A DNA stretch of 64,000 nt from Achromobacter sp. MYb9 (GTDB taxonomy: Bacteria; Pseudomonadota; Gammaproteobacteria; Burkholderiales; Burkholderiaceae_B): assembly GCF_002975275.1 (NCBI RefSeq), contig NZ_PCOQ01000002.1:186001-250000 (forward strand), read 5' to 3'. The position numbers and the translations under genes were made by a program. Shown one piece after another: positions 1-11,000 of the stretch. The first letter of the stretch is position 1; every line of letters begins with the position of its first letter. The notes beneath the pieces are model-generated. The model was not told the origin of the DNA. It did not search any database and saw only the letters and a list, made by a program, of their open reading frames with translations.

Positions 1-1
1 G

Positions 2-901
2 CAGGAACCGTCGATGGCCTTCGCGCCGTCCACCGTGGCGTACGCCCAGGCCGGCCGCAACGGCCGGCCGGCGGAGATGGCCATATACGGGTTCGGGTTG
101 TTCGGGCCCAACGGCCCCTTGCCCTTGCACCTGACCGAGCACGCGCATGAACGCATGGCGCACTACGGGGATCGCACCCTGTCCGCGTTCGCCGACGTGT
201 TCCATCACCGGCTCATCTTGCTGTTCTACCGGGCCTGGGCGGATGCGCAAAGCACCGTCAGCCTGGACCGCAAGGAAGAGCGCTTCACGCGGTACGTGGC
301 CAGCCTGCTGCATCTGGGCGAGCCATCAATGCGGCGGCGCGATGCCGTGCTGGACCATGCCAAGTACTTCATGGCGGGGCATCTGGTGCGCCAGACGCGC
401 AACCCCGAAGGCCTTAAGCACATCCTGCAGTGGTTTTTCGGGCTGCCCGTGCGCATTTGCGAATTCGTCCCGCAGTGGATCCGCCTGGAGCCCGAGCAGC
501 GGCTGGGCCTGGGCGGCATGGCGGGGCTGGGGCGCGACACGGTGCTGGGCGTCGCCGTGCGCGACGCGCAGCACAAGTTCCGGATCGAACTCGGGCCGCT
601 GTCGCTGGAGGACTACACGAGCTTCCTGCCGGGCGGTCTGCGCGCCCGGCAATTGACGCATTGGGTCAGGCACTACGTTGGCGTGGAGCTGGCCTGGGAC
701 GTGCGGCCCGTGCTGCGCGCCGAAGATGCGAGGGGCCTGGCCCTGGGCGCCGCGCAGCCGCTGGGGCTGTCTGCGTGGCTGGGCAAGCGACGGCCGGCGC
801 AGGGGGACGCGGGCGATCTGTTGCTGGACTATGAACGCCGGGGGCAAACGCCGGCACGTGGCCGCTCGCCGGCTCAACCTTCCAGGAATGCGCGCGCTTG
901 A
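2..901 (+). CDS. tssG: TssG, type VI secretion baseplate protein (5' truncated)
   Basis: Type VI secretion baseplate wedge subunit of the TssG/ImpH/VasB family; it works with TssE, TssF and TssK in the cytoplasmic baseplate. The reading frame is open to the window edge, so the N-terminus lies outside; the ATG at 14 is internal. Visible family features are the segment MAIYGFGLFGPNGPLP followed by LTEHAHERM and the helix ADVFHHRLILLFYRAW, which sits about 50 residues into full-length homologues. The C-terminal tail (GRRGQTPARG region) is poorly conserved. It is followed 15 bp later by clpV in the same operon. Confidence 0.93.
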   Translation, partial: QEPSMAFAPSTVAYAQAGRNGRPAEMAIYGFGLFGPNGPLPLHLTEHAHERMAHYGDRTLSAFADVFHHRLILLFYRAWADAQSTVSLDRKEERFTRYVASLLHLGEPSMRRRDAVLDHAKYFMAGHLVRQTRNPEGLKHILQWFFGLPVRICEFVPQWIRLEPEQRLGLGGMAGLGRDTVLGVAVRDAQHKFRIELGPLSLEDYTSFLPGGLRARQLTHWVRHYVGVELAWDVRPVLRAEDARGLALGAAQPLGLSAWLGKRRPAQGDAGDLLLDYERRGQTPARGRSPAQPSRNARA

Positions 902-916
902 ACGCGCCATGACGCT

Positions 917-3526
917 ATGTCGGATATCGGCCGCATCGAACTCTTCGGAAAGCTCAATCCCGCGCTCTACCAGGCGCTGGAAGGCGCCACGGCGTTCTGC
1001 AAGCTGCGAGGCAATCCTTATGTGGAGCTGGTGCACTGGATGCATCAGATCCTGCAGTGCCAGGACAGCGATCTGCATCGCATCGCGCGCGGGTTCGACC
1101 TGGACCTGGCGCAATTGCAAGCCGATCTGACGGCCGAGCTGGACCGGCTGCCCGCCGGCGCGGGATCGGTATCCGACCTGTCCGAGCACATCGACCACGC
1201 GGTTGAACGGGCGTGGGTGCTGGGATCCTTGCGCTATGGCGCGGCCCGCATCCGTAGCGGCCATCTGCTGGCCGGGCTGGTCACCACCTATGCGCTGCGC
1301 CACGTGCTGCTGGGCATGTCGCCGCAGTTCTCGCGCATCGAGGCCGACAAGCTGCTGGCGCAGATGGGCGAGATGACGCAGGGTTCGCCGGAGTCGGCCA
1401 CCGATGCGGCGGTTGGCGATGCGCAAGCCGCGGCGGCGCAGGGGGGAAATCTTGCGGCGCTGGAACGGTTTGCGGTGGACCTGACCGCCAAGGCACGCGC
1501 TGGCGCGATCGACCCCGTGTCCGGACGCGACGAAGAGATTCGCCAGATCGTCGATGTGCTGATGCGGCGCCGGCAAAACAATCCGCTGCTGGCCGGAGAG
1601 GCCGGCGTGGGCAAGACCGCCGTGGTGGAAGGGCTGGCCTTGCGCTTGGCGGCGGGCGATGTGCCGCCGCCCTTGCGCGACGTGTCGCTGTATCTGCTGG
1701 ACATCGGCCTGCTTCAAGCCGGCGCCGGCGTGAAGGGCGAGTTCGAACAGCGGTTGCGTGGCGTGATCGATGAGGTCCAGGCCAGCGAACGGCCCATCGT
1801 GCTGTTCATCGACGAGATTCATACGCTGGTGGGCGCGGGCGGCGCGGCGGGCACCGGCGACGCCGCCAACCTGCTTAAACCGGCGCTGGCGCGCGGCCAG
1901 TTGCGCACGATCGGCGCGACCACCTGGTCGGAATACAAAAAGCACATCGAGAAAGACCCGGCGCTAAGCCGCCGCTTTCAGGTCGTGCAGGTGCACGAGC
2001 CGGACGAAGCGCGCGCATTCGGCATGCTGCGCGGGCTGGCCGAGACCTTGCAGACGCATCATGGCGTGCTGTTGCTGGACGAGGCAATCACGGCCGCGGT
2101 GAGCCTGTCGCACCGCTATATTCCCGCCAGGCAGCTGCCCGACAAGGCGGTCGCGTTGCTGGATACGGCTTGCGCCCGGGTGGCCATCAGCCAGCACGCC
2201 GTGCCGCCGGCGCTGGAGGATGCGCGGCGGCGCATCCAGGCGCTGGAAACTGCGCAGCGCATCGCCCGGCGCGAGCTTCATCTTGGCGCCGGCGACGCCC
2301 AGCGGCTTGAACGCCTGGTGGCGGAATACGCGGACGCGACGCAAGCGGAACAGGCGTTGGCGGCACGCTGGGAGACCGAGCGCGCATTGGCGGCGAAGGT
2401 GTTTGCATTGCGCCAGGCGCTGGACCAGGCGCCGGCGGCCGAACAGGCGGCCGCGCGGCAGGCGCTGGCGCGGGAAACGTTGGCGCTGAGCCAGCGCGAG
2501 GCGCCGATGATCCACGTCTCGGTCGATGCGGCGGCGGTGGCCGCCGTGGTGGCCGACTGGACCGGCATCCCCGTGGGCCGCATGGTGCGCGACGAGGCGC
2601 AAGCCGTGCTTGCGCTGGCGGATACGCTGGAGAAGCGCGTGATCGGTCAGCGGGACGGACTTGAGGCGGTGGCGCGCCGCATCCAGACATCGCGGGCGCG
2701 GCTGACCGACCCGGATAAGCCGGTGGGCGTGTTCCTTCTGTGCGGCCCCAGCGGCGTCGGCAAGACCGAGACCGCGCTGGCCTTGGCTGAAGCCTTGTAC
2801 GGCGGCGAGCAGAACCTGATCACCATCAACATGAGCGAGTTCCAGGAGCCGCACACGGTTTCGACATTAAAGGGCGCGCCGCCCGGCTACGTGGGTTATG
2901 GCGAAGGCGGCGTGCTGACCGAGGCCGTGCGCAGGCGGCCCTATAGCGTGGTGCTGCTGGACGAAGTGGAGAAGGCGCACGCCGACGTGCACGAGATTTT
3001 CTTCCAGGTGTTCGACAAGGGCTGGATGGAGGACGGCGAAGGGCGTTACATCGATTTCCGCCATGCCGTGATCATCCTGACCTCGAATGTCGGCATGGAC
3101 CGCATCGCCGCCCTCTGCCGCGACCCCGCGCTGATGCCTGACGCCGAAGGGCTGGCGGCCGCGTTGCGTGAACCGTTGCTGCAAGCCTTCCCGGCGGCGC
3201 TGCTGGGTCGGCTGGTCGCGGTGCCTTACCTGCCACTGTCGGACGCCATGCTGGCGCGCATCGTCGAGTTGCAATTCGAGCGGGTGCGCCGACGGCTGCA
3301 GGCGCATCACGGCGTCGAGTTGGACGTGGCGGCCGATGCGACGGCGTTGGTGGTGGCGCGTTGCACCGAAGTCGAGTCGGGGGCGCGCATGGTGGACGCC
3401 ATTCTTACCAATACGGTGTTGCCGCAGATCAGCCGCGAATTGCTGGGCGCGTCGATGCAGGACCGCAGGCTGCGCCGGGTGCGCTTGTCGGCGGACGCCG
3501 GGGAGTTCCGTTATGACTACGCGTGA
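917..3526 (+). CDS. tssH: TssH/ClpV, type VI secretion sheath-recycling AAA+ ATPase
   Basis: Hexameric AAA+ ATPase that disassembles contracted TssB/TssC sheath. At 869 aa it has the usual ClpV length. The N-domain begins [20 protein letters not shown], typical of ClpV rather than ClpB. There are two Walker A motifs, GEAGVGKT at residues 227-234 and GPSGVGKT at 610-617, each followed by a Walker B ([18 protein letters not shown]). A coiled middle region is present around residues 430-530. It is cotranscribed after tssG. Its stop codon lies 4 bp from the convergent stop of the FHA gene. Confidence 0.97.
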   Translation: MSDIGRIELFGKLNPALYQALEGATAFCKLRGNPYVELVHWMHQILQCQDSDLHRIARGFDLDLAQLQADLTAELDRLPAGAGSVSDLSEHIDHAVERAWVLGSLRYGAARIRSGHLLAGLVTTYALRHVLLGMSPQFSRIEADKLLAQMGEMTQGSPESATDAAVGDAQAAAAQGGNLAALERFAVDLTAKARAGAIDPVSGRDEEIRQIVDVLMRRRQNNPLLAGEAGVGKTAVVEGLALRLAAGDVPPPLRDVSLYLLDIGLLQAGAGVKGEFEQRLRGVIDEVQASERPIVLFIDEIHTLVGAGGAAGTGDAANLLKPALARGQLRTIGATTWSEYKKHIEKDPALSRRFQVVQVHEPDEARAFGMLRGLAETLQTHHGVLLLDEAITAAVSLSHRYIPARQLPDKAVALLDTACARVAISQHAVPPALEDARRRIQALETAQRIARRELHLGAGDAQRLERLVAEYADATQAEQALAARWETERALAAKVFALRQALDQAPAAEQAAARQALARETLALSQREAPMIHVSVDAAAVAAVVADWTGIPVGRMVRDEAQAVLALADTLEKRVIGQRDGLEAVARRIQTSRARLTDPDKPVGVFLLCGPSGVGKTETALALAEALYGGEQNLITINMSEFQEPHTVSTLKGAPPGYVGYGEGGVLTEAVRRRPYSVVLLDEVEKAHADVHEIFFQVFDKGWMEDGEGRYIDFRHAVIILTSNVGMDRIAALCRDPALMPDAEGLAAALREPLLQAFPAALLGRLVAVPYLPLSDAMLARIVELQFERVRRRLQAHHGVELDVAADATALVVARCTEVESGARMVDAILTNTVLPQISRELLGASMQDRRLRRVRLSADAGEFRYDYA

Positions 3527-3530
3527 ACCG

Positions 3531-4295
3531 CTAGCCGTCCTTGCCGTCGGTCGTCTTCTTCACCGGCGCGGGGCGCATGTAGCTGCCGACTTCGCGCAGG
3601 TGGTCGGACGCGCTGTGGGGGGCCGTGCTTTCGCGTGGCGGGCTCAGGGCATCATCGACGGCGTGGGTGCGATGTTCGGCCAGCGGATCGTGGCCCGGCA
3701 GCGTGGACGGCGTGCTGTCGGCGAAAACGCTGGGCGGGCCTTCGCCGGGGGTGTCGAACAGCGCCAGCGGATCGGTGACGGGGCGCGACACCGCGGCATC
3801 GCCGTGTGGCAGATGCCGCAAGGGGTCGGCGGGGTTGCGCGCTTGCGCGGACTCCAGGTCGAAGGGATGGGTGGATACGTCCGGCGCGCTGCCGACCGGC
3901 AAGGTGCCAGGCCCGATCAGGTCGCTGAAGATGTCGTCGTCGACTACCGCGGCGGGCAACGCCGCATCCATGGCGGGCGTGGGGGCCTCGGCCCGCAGCC
4001 GGTAGGCGCCGATCTGGACTTCGTCGCCCGGATTCAGCGGCACCTCTTGATCCTGCGCCACGGGACGGCCGTTGACGCTGACCGCGCTCATGCTGCTGAG
4101 GTTCACGAGGAAACCGGCGGCATCGGCGCTGCCAAGGCGGATGGCCGCCTGCACGCGGCAGATCTCGCGTGCCGGGTCGGGCAGGGCAAGGTGGTTGTCG
4201 ATGCTACGTCCCACCGTACCGCCGGGCGCCGTGAAGTCGGCATGGAAGGGTTCGAAGGCCGGATCGCCGGCATGTTGGAACGCGGTGAGCTTCAT
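3531..4295 (-). CDS. Short FHA-domain protein of the type VI secretion locus
   Basis: 254-aa cytoplasmic protein with an N-terminal forkhead-associated domain (about residues 10-105): GGTVGRSIDNHLALPD carries the GR and S/N phosphothreonine-binding pattern, and LVNLSSMSAVSVNGRPV matches the S-x-x-x-x-V-N-G strand. The remainder is Pro/Ala/Asp-rich and looks disordered. TagH/Fha proteins of type VI systems are usually longer and end in a conserved C-terminal domain that I do not see here. It is transcribed against clpV and probably with the TssQ-like gene upstream (27 bp gap). The likely role is phosphothreonine-dependent regulation, possibly linked to the kinase-like gene at 12430. Confidence 0.85.
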   Translation of the reverse strand: MKLTAFQHAGDPAFEPFHADFTAPGGTVGRSIDNHLALPDPAREICRVQAAIRLGSADAAGFLVNLSSMSAVSVNGRPVAQDQEVPLNPGDEVQIGAYRLRAEAPTPAMDAALPAAVVDDDIFSDLIGPGTLPVGSAPDVSTHPFDLESAQARNPADPLRHLPHGDAAVSRPVTDPLALFDTPGEGPPSVFADSTPSTLPGHDPLAEHRTHAVDDALSPPRESTAPHSASDHLREVGSYMRPAPVKKTTDGKDG

Positions 4296-4322
4296 GCCTG
4301 TCTCCTTGGCGCCAGCGGCGCG

Positions 4323-4694
4323 TCAGTGGACCTGGGCGGCCTTGGCCGACCGGAAGGCGGGCCCCCACTGGGGATGCCCGGTTTCATTGGGCGCAAGTTC
4401 GAACGAGGGTTGCAATTGCAGGATACGGGCGAAGCTGTCTTCGCACAGCTGCCGATAGCCGATGACGCAGTAGCTGAAGGCTTGAAGCTTCAGTGCTTCT
4501 ACGCGCATGGGCGTGGGCGCGGTAGCCAAGGCATCGGACGTGGCGACGGTGCGCGCCACGGCGCCGAACTGGCTGGCGGCGTATTCGTCGCGGACTTGCT
4601 GCAAGGCGTCCGCGGCTTGCGGCGACGGGGCCGACGTACAGGCCGCGAGAGCCGCGAAGAGGAACACAAAGCTGATACGGACGGGCTGTTTCAT
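4323..4694 (-). CDS. TssQ-like type VI secretion lipoprotein
   Basis: 123-aa predicted lipoprotein: the signal peptide MKQPVRISFVFLFAALAAC ends in a lipobox with Cys19. The mature part is helical and TPR-like (YAASQFGAVARTV, LQAFSYCVIGYRQLCEDSFARIL) and ends in the motif FELAPNETGHPQWGPAF, which I associate with the TssQ family of T6SS-associated lipoproteins. It probably acts in the periplasm near the TssJLM membrane complex. It is divergent from tssJ (119 bp gap) and upstream of the FHA gene. The TssQ name is from memory of the motif, so moderate confidence. Confidence 0.75.
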   Translation of the reverse strand: MKQPVRISFVFLFAALAACTSAPSPQAADALQQVRDEYAASQFGAVARTVATSDALATAPTPMRVEALKLQAFSYCVIGYRQLCEDSFARILQLQPSFELAPNETGHPQWGPAFRSAKAAQVH

Positions 4695-4813
4695 GGCGCG
4701 GGCGTGTCGGTCGAAAAGAGGAAGACAGGACTATTCCGCCGATGATAGCGGCCCCGCGCGGCAGGGTTGCGTCGCGGCGTAACAGACGTGTGTGTTTTTA
4801 TTTCCGAGGTCTT

Positions 4814-5392
4814 ATGAATGCTCTCCTTCACCGAAGGGCCTTCGCGGCGTATCGCGTCCGCAGGCCATTGCGCCGTGCCGCGCTGATCGCCGCAGGCCTG
4901 GCGGCCGGTGCGTTGATCACGGGGTGTTCGTCGACGGCCAAGCGTGTGCCGGCGCCTTACGCCATTGAATTGCGGGCGGACCCGAAAGTGAACGTGAACG
5001 CCAGCGGCAGGCCCTCGCCGGTGCAAGTGACCATCTATGAATTGAAGTCGGCCAGCACGTTCGAATCGCGCGATTTCTTCACCTTGCAGGCCGATGCGCA
5101 TGCGGCGCTGGGCGCCGAGCTGCTTAATACCGAACAGGTGATTCTGCGGCCGGGCGAGACCAAGGTGCTGCATTACCCCGGCAACCCGGAGGCGCGCGTG
5201 GTGGGCGTGGTGGCGGCCTATCGGGAGCTTGAGCAAAGCAAATGGCGCCTGCTGGTGTCGCTACCCGAACCCCAGGACACCAATATCTACAAGGTCTGGC
5301 AGTTTTCGCCGAACGAGGAGACGGTGAAGGTCGCGGTCAAGCGCGCCGGGCTGGAGGAAGTGGACCGCGATCGTTCGTGGTGGCCCTTTTAG
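4814..5392 (+). CDS. tssJ: TssJ, type VI secretion outer-membrane lipoprotein
   Basis: Outer-membrane lipoprotein that anchors the TssL-TssM membrane complex through the TssM periplasmic domain. 192 aa from the ATG at 4814, chosen over an in-frame ATG at 4742 because a GAGGT ribosome-binding site sits at 4806-4810 and the signal peptide then starts normally. The lipobox LITGC places the lipidated Cys at residue 38. The mature domain shows the TssJ beta-sandwich pattern: PSPVQVTIYELKS, a FxSxDFFTLQ segment and a VVGVVAAYRELEQSKWR strand. It is the first gene of tssJKLM. Confidence 0.93.
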   Translation: MNALLHRRAFAAYRVRRPLRRAALIAAGLAAGALITGCSSTAKRVPAPYAIELRADPKVNVNASGRPSPVQVTIYELKSASTFESRDFFTLQADAHAALGAELLNTEQVILRPGETKVLHYPGNPEARVVGVVAAYRELEQSKWRLLVSLPEPQDTNIYKVWQFSPNEETVKVAVKRAGLEEVDRDRSWWPF

Positions 5393-5415
5393 AAACACAA
5401 TAAGAGAACCGGACC

Positions 5416-6750
5416 ATGGTGAGCAAAGACAAAGTGATCTGGTCGGAGGGAATGTTCCTGCGGCCCCAGCATTTCCAGCAGCTTGAACGCCATCTGTTGC
5501 ATGTGGCGCAGCAGCGCGCGGCCGCGGCGCAAGGATTCTTCTGGGGCTTCAGCCATCTATCGCTGGACCGCGACGCGCTGGCGATCGGCAAGCTGGTGCT
5601 GACGCAAGCGCAGGGCGTCATGCCCGACGGTACGCCCTTCGACTTCTCGGAACCGGATGCCGCGCCCGCCGCGCTTGAGGTGCCGCCACAGACACGCGGC
5701 ACGCGAGTGCTGTTGGCGATGCCGCGTGCGCGGCCGGGCGCCACCGACGTGATCTACGAAGGCGAAGAGGACACCTTGGCGCGTTATCTGGTGCACGAGG
5801 CCGATGTGGAAGACACCGGCTCGATGGGGCTGGAGCCGGCCTTGCTGCAGCTGGGCCGCCTGCGGCTGCGCCTGATGCTGGAAAGCGAATTGACCGACGA
5901 CTGGCTGGGTCTGGGCGTGGCGCGCGTGATGGAACGCCGCCAGGACAACCGCGTGGTGCTGGACGACGAGTACGTGGCGCCCTGGCTGGCGGCGGGTGAA
6001 CATCCCGTGCTGCGCGGGCTGGTGAACGAGCTGTACGGCCTGCTGGGGGCCCGCAGCGAGGCGTTGGCCGAGCGCCTGTCGCAACCCGGCCGGGGAGGCG
6101 TCTCCGAAGTCTCTGACTTCATGCTCCTGGAAACCGTCAACCGCTACATCGGCGCGCTCTGGCATGCGCGGCAAAGCGCCGCGCTGCACCCGGAGCGGTT
6201 GTTTCACGACTGGCTGATGCTGGCCTGCGACCTGGCCACCTTCACGTCCGCGACACGCCGTCCCGAGGTGCTGCCCGAGTATTCCCACGACGACCTGCAG
6301 GGCAGCTTCGCGCCCTTGATGATCGAGCTGCGCCGTTCGCTGTCGGCCGTGCTGGAACAGCGTGCCTTGCAGATTCCGCTGCAGGACAGGGGCCAGGGTG
6401 TGCGGGTGGCGCAGATCACGGACGCCGAGCTGCTGCGGACCGCCGGCTTCGTGTTGGCGGTGCATGCGGACCTGGGCACGGACACCGTGCGCGCGCGCTT
6501 TCCCGCGCAGGTCAAGATCGGCCCCGTCGAGCGCATTCGCGACCTGGTGCATTTGCAGCTGCCGGGCGTGACGGTGCGTGCGCTGCCGGTGGCGCCACGG
6601 CAGATTCCCTACAGCGCCGGGCACGTGTATTTCGAATTGGATAAAAGCGGCGAATTCTGGAAACAGCTGGAACGCACCGGCGCGCTTGCGCTGCATCTGG
6701 CCGGTGACTTTCCCGGGCTGACGATGGAGTTCTGGGCATTGCGCGATTGA
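5416..6750 (+). CDS. tssK: TssK, type VI secretion baseplate-membrane connector
   Basis: Trimeric baseplate protein linking TssFGE wedges to the TssL/TssM membrane complex. 444 aa, normal length. The N-terminus KVIWSEGMFLRPQHFQQLERH is a strong TssK signature (shell domain), and the C-terminal region IPYSAGHVYFELDKSGEFWKQL is also typical. The gene follows tssJ by 23 bp with the weak ribosome-binding site AGAG. Its stop overlaps a TTG of the tssL frame. Confidence 0.96.
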   Translation: MVSKDKVIWSEGMFLRPQHFQQLERHLLHVAQQRAAAAQGFFWGFSHLSLDRDALAIGKLVLTQAQGVMPDGTPFDFSEPDAAPAALEVPPQTRGTRVLLAMPRARPGATDVIYEGEEDTLARYLVHEADVEDTGSMGLEPALLQLGRLRLRLMLESELTDDWLGLGVARVMERRQDNRVVLDDEYVAPWLAAGEHPVLRGLVNELYGLLGARSEALAERLSQPGRGGVSEVSDFMLLETVNRYIGALWHARQSAALHPERLFHDWLMLACDLATFTSATRRPEVLPEYSHDDLQGSFAPLMIELRRSLSAVLEQRALQIPLQDRGQGVRVAQITDAELLRTAGFVLAVHADLGTDTVRARFPAQVKIGPVERIRDLVHLQLPGVTVRALPVAPRQIPYSAGHVYFELDKSGEFWKQLERTGALALHLAGDFPGLTMEFWALRD

Positions 6751-6764
6751 GCGCGGAGAGAGCT

Positions 6765-8051
6765 ATGCACGCATCGGACCACACGATGTCCGCACCGCCG
6801 GGCGGGCTGGGCGATAGCGCCGCCCAAGGCACCGGCCGGTTGCGGCCCCATGACTATGTCATCAGCGGGACCAACCCGCTGGTGGCGGCAGCCAACCCGC
6901 TGCTGGACCTGATCCCGCAGATCCGCGCCACCGCGGCGCATCCGTCGGCGGCGATGCTGCGCGAGCACTTGCTGGACGAGATCCGCCAGTTCGAGTTGCG
7001 CGCGCAGCAGGCGGGTATTTCGAATGAGACGATTCTTGGCGCGCGCTACTGCCTGTGCACCGCGCTGGATGAGGCCGCGGCGCTGACGCCTTGGGGCGGA
7101 GGCGGCGTGTGGTCGGCGCACAGCCTGCTGGTCACCTTCCATAACGAGACTTGGGGCGGCGAGAAGTTCTTCCAGCTGTTGGCCAAGCTGTCGCAGAATC
7201 CCGCGCAGCATCTGGACTTGCTGGAGCTGCTGTACTACTGCCTGCTGCTGGGATTTGAAGGCCGCTACCGCGTGATGGACAATGGCCGTTCGCAGCTGGA
7301 AACGCTGCGTCAGCGACTGTTGCGCATCCTTCGCGGCGCGCGCGGCGAATACGCGCTGGCCTTGTCTCCGCACTGGCGCGACGCGCCGGCGCAGACGCCC
7401 TTGCGCCGCCTGCCGGTACCTTTGTGGGTGTTTGGCGCGCTGGCCGCCGTGCTTGCGTTGGCCCTGTACTGGGGGCTGGGTTGGCGGCTGGGCAGCGAGT
7501 CCGATAGCGTATTCGCGTCGATCAGCCAGCTCAAACCTCCCGCCGTGCAGATCGCGCCGGCGGTCGCCAAGCGGCCCGCCCCGGCGCCTCGGCTGGCGGT
7601 GTTCCTGGCGCCCGAGATCCGCGACCAACTGGTGAGCGTGCGCGACGAAGTCGACCGCAGCGTGGTGGTGCTGCGCGGCGACGGCGTGTTCGAGTCCGGC
7701 GCCAGTTCCGTGCGCGACCCCTATCTGCCGGTGCTGTCGCGCGTGGCGGATGCGCTGCGCCAGACGCAGGGCGCCATCCTGGTGCGCGGCTATTCCGACA
7801 ATACGCCGATGCGCAGCGCGCGCTTTCCATCCAACTGGCATCTTTCGCAGGCGCGCGCCGACGCCGTCAAAGACATGTTGGAGCAACGCCTGGGGCAACC
7901 GGGGCGGGTGCGAGCGGAAGGCCGCGGAGACGCCGATCCGGTGGCGCCCAACGATACGGCCGCAGGCCGCGCGCTGAACCGGCGGGTGGAAATCACCGTA
8001 CTGGTGCCGCCCGTGCCGCACGAGAATGACGGACAGGGGGGGCAACAATGA
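6765..8051 (+). CDS. tssL: TssL (DotU family) with C-terminal OmpA-like peptidoglycan-binding domain
   Basis: Inner-membrane component of the type VI membrane complex. I place the start at ATG 6765, preceded by GGAGAG at 6755-6760, not at the TTG 6747. The domain order is a cytoplasmic DotU domain (residues ~15-205, with TNPLVAAANPLLDLIPQIR and the LDEAAALTPWG core), one membrane helix (~217-239), a linker, then an OmpA/MotB-like domain (~300-420). In the latter, GYSDNTP and LNRRVEI keep the Asp and Arg used to bind meso-diaminopimelate. This is an extended TssL that contacts the cell wall directly. It overlaps tssM by 4 bp (ATGA). Confidence 0.95.
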   Translation: MHASDHTMSAPPGGLGDSAAQGTGRLRPHDYVISGTNPLVAAANPLLDLIPQIRATAAHPSAAMLREHLLDEIRQFELRAQQAGISNETILGARYCLCTALDEAAALTPWGGGGVWSAHSLLVTFHNETWGGEKFFQLLAKLSQNPAQHLDLLELLYYCLLLGFEGRYRVMDNGRSQLETLRQRLLRILRGARGEYALALSPHWRDAPAQTPLRRLPVPLWVFGALAAVLALALYWGLGWRLGSESDSVFASISQLKPPAVQIAPAVAKRPAPAPRLAVFLAPEIRDQLVSVRDEVDRSVVVLRGDGVFESGASSVRDPYLPVLSRVADALRQTQGAILVRGYSDNTPMRSARFPSNWHLSQARADAVKDMLEQRLGQPGRVRAEGRGDADPVAPNDTAAGRALNRRVEITVLVPPVPHENDGQGGQQ

Positions 8052-11000
8052 TCTACAGGCTGTTCGGATGGTTCTTCAGCCGGCGCGTGTGGAACTTCCT
8101 GGGGCTTGTGGCCCTGGCGCTGCTGATCTGGATCGCGGGGCCGCTTATCGCGGTGGGCACCGTGCGCCCGCTGGAAAGCGAGGCGGTGCGCATTATCGTG
8201 ATCGTGGCGATATTCGCGATATGGCTGCTGCGCCTCTTGTGGCGCAAGTGGCGGGAAGGGCGCTTGAATGCGCAGTTGCTGGGTCAGCTGCGGCCGCGGC
8301 CACGCGCCGAGAAGGCCGTGGAAGAGACAGCGGAGAACGATGAGATACGCCAGTTGGAGGCGCGATTCGACGAGGCGGTCGAGTTGCTGCGCAAGACGCG
8401 CTTCGAGAGCCGCGGCAAGCGCCGCCCGCTGGACCGCTTCTCCAAGCAATACCTGTATCAGCTGCCCTGGTACGTAATCATCGGCGCGCCGGGGTCGGGC
8501 AAGACCACGGCGTTGGTGAACTCGGGCCTGAATTTCCCGTTGGCCGAGCGCTATGGAAAGGTGGCGTTGCGTGGCGTGGGTGGCACCCGCAATTGCGACT
8601 GGTGGTTCACCGACGATGCGGTGCTGCTGGATACGGCGGGGCGCTACACCACCCACGAAAGCGACCCGACGGGCGACGAGCAGGAATGGCGCGGCTTTCT
8701 GGGCTTGCTGACCAAGTACCGTGGGCGGCAGCCGATCAACGGCGCAATGCTGACGGTCAGCGTCGAAGACCTGCTGTCGGCGTCCGATGCGGAACGGGCG
8801 CAGCATGCTGCGGTGCTGCGGCGGCGCCTGCAGGAACTGCGCGAACAGTTGGGCATTGCGTTTCCCGTCTATGTGCTGGTGACCAAGACCGACCTGCTGT
8901 CCGGCTTTGAAGAGTATTTTGCTTCCTTCAGCCGTGACGAGCTGGCGCAGGTTTGGGGCTTTACGTTGCCCTACGCGCGTGCGCAGGAGCCCGGCTTTGA
9001 TCTGTACGAGGCCTTTCACGAAGAGTACGCGCTGCTGCAACGGCGCCTGGATGACGCGCTGCCGGAAGTGGTGGCCGCCGAGGAAGACCCGTCGCGCCGC
9101 GCGCTTGCCTACATGCTGCCGCAGCAATTCGCCGGGCTTCAAGCCATCTTGGGCCATTTCCTGAGCGACGTGTTCGCCACGTCGAAGTTCGAGGCACGGG
9201 TGATTCCGCGTGGCGTGTATTTCACCAGCGGCACCCAGGGCGGTGAAACGTTCGACCAGGTAACGGGCCACCTCAAGCGCTATCTGCGTATCGAAGGGGC
9301 GGCTGCGCCAGCGTCTGGCGTGCCGGGCGAGGCCGAGGGCCGCAGCTACTTCCTGAAGAACCTGCTGCGGGACGTCATCTTCCGCGAAGCGGGGCTGGCG
9401 GGACGCAACCTTCGTTGGGAACGCCGCTACCGGCAATTGCATTGGGCGGGCTACGGTCTGGTCACCGCGATGTTCGTCGCGCTGATCGCAGGTTGGGCGC
9501 TGAGCTACCGCAACAACTCGGCCTATGTGGAGGAAGTGGCGCGGCGCATTCCCGCCGTGGAGAAATTGACGCGCGACATCAAGATCACGCGCACGGGCGA
9601 TTTGCTGGGCCTGATGCCTTTCCTGGACAGCCTGTGGTACTTGCCGCGGCATGAAGATTTCGACATCGACCAACCGCCGCTTGGCTACCGCTTCGGCCTG
9701 TATCAGGGCCAGAAGCTACAGGCGGCCGCGCAAGGCGTCTACGACAACACGCTGGATCAGGTGCTGTTGCCGCAAGTGGCGCGGCGTGTCGAGGCGGCGT
9801 TGCGGGACGCGTCGGCCAGCGATCTTGAATATTCGTACGAAGCGCTGCGCGCCTATCTGATGCTGTACGAGGCCGACCGCTACGACCCGGAATTCATGCA
9901 TGCGTGGCTGTTGTCCGACATGCAGGCTACCTTGCCGGACGGCTATACGCGCCGTCAGTACGAACAGCTGTCGCTGCACCTGCGCAACCTGACGCAGGGC
10001 CGCGTGCTGGCGTCGCCGTTCCCGAAGGACGATGCGCTGGTGGCGCAAGCACGCGAGAAGCTGGCGCGCTACACGCTGGCGCAAAGGGCCTACAGCAGAC
10101 TGCGCCGCACGTTGGCCAATACCCATGGTGCGCCCGAGAACACGGTGGTGACGTTGGGCGGCGCGCAGGCCAGCGCCGTGTTCGTGCGCAAGAGCGGCAA
10201 GCCGCTCAGCCAGGGCATTCCCTCGCTGTACAGCTATCGGGGTTATTGGGAGGTGTTCAACAAGCGGGTCGCAAGCGTGGCGGAGGTGCTGCGGTCGGAC
10301 GATGCCTGGATCCTGAATATTCCTGCGCCCGGGCCGCTGGATCAGGCGGCGCAGCGCCAGCTGGTGGCCGGTATCAAGCGCCTTTACATGAACGACTACG
10401 TGGCGCAGTGGGACGGCTATCTGAATGACCTGCAACTGGCACCCAGCAAGTCCTTGCTGCAGAACATCCAGATGGCGCGAACCTTGTCGGCGCCGGAATC
10501 GCCGCTGGTGCAACTGGTGCGCGGCGTCGCGCGCGAGACCGCGTTGCTGCGCGAATCGGGCAAGGACGATCGATCGCTGGTGGACCAGGCGCGCGACCGC
10601 GTGAGCAGCACGCGCGAAGCCCTGGAGCAGATGTTCGGCCCGACCGGGCCGGACGCGGCCACGCGATCCGACGCGTCGGATGAAAAACTGGAACGCATCG
10701 TGGACCAGTACTTCGAGCCGTGGCGCCGCCTGGCGCAAGCCGAAGGCGGCGCCACGGGGGCCGCGCCGCCCATCGCCGCGACCACGGGCCTGATCAACGA
10801 GCTCTACACGTATCTGACGGCGGCGGATGCGGCGCTGCGCAGCGGCAGTCCGGCGCCCAGTTCGGACTCGGTGACGAAGCTGCGCGCCGAAGCCGGGCGG
10901 CTGCCCGGACCCTTGCGCGACGTGCTCAATTCGCTGTCGGTGAACGCATCGGGAGAAGTGTCCGATGTGGCAAGGGCGCGCATGGGTGAAACCGTGTCCG

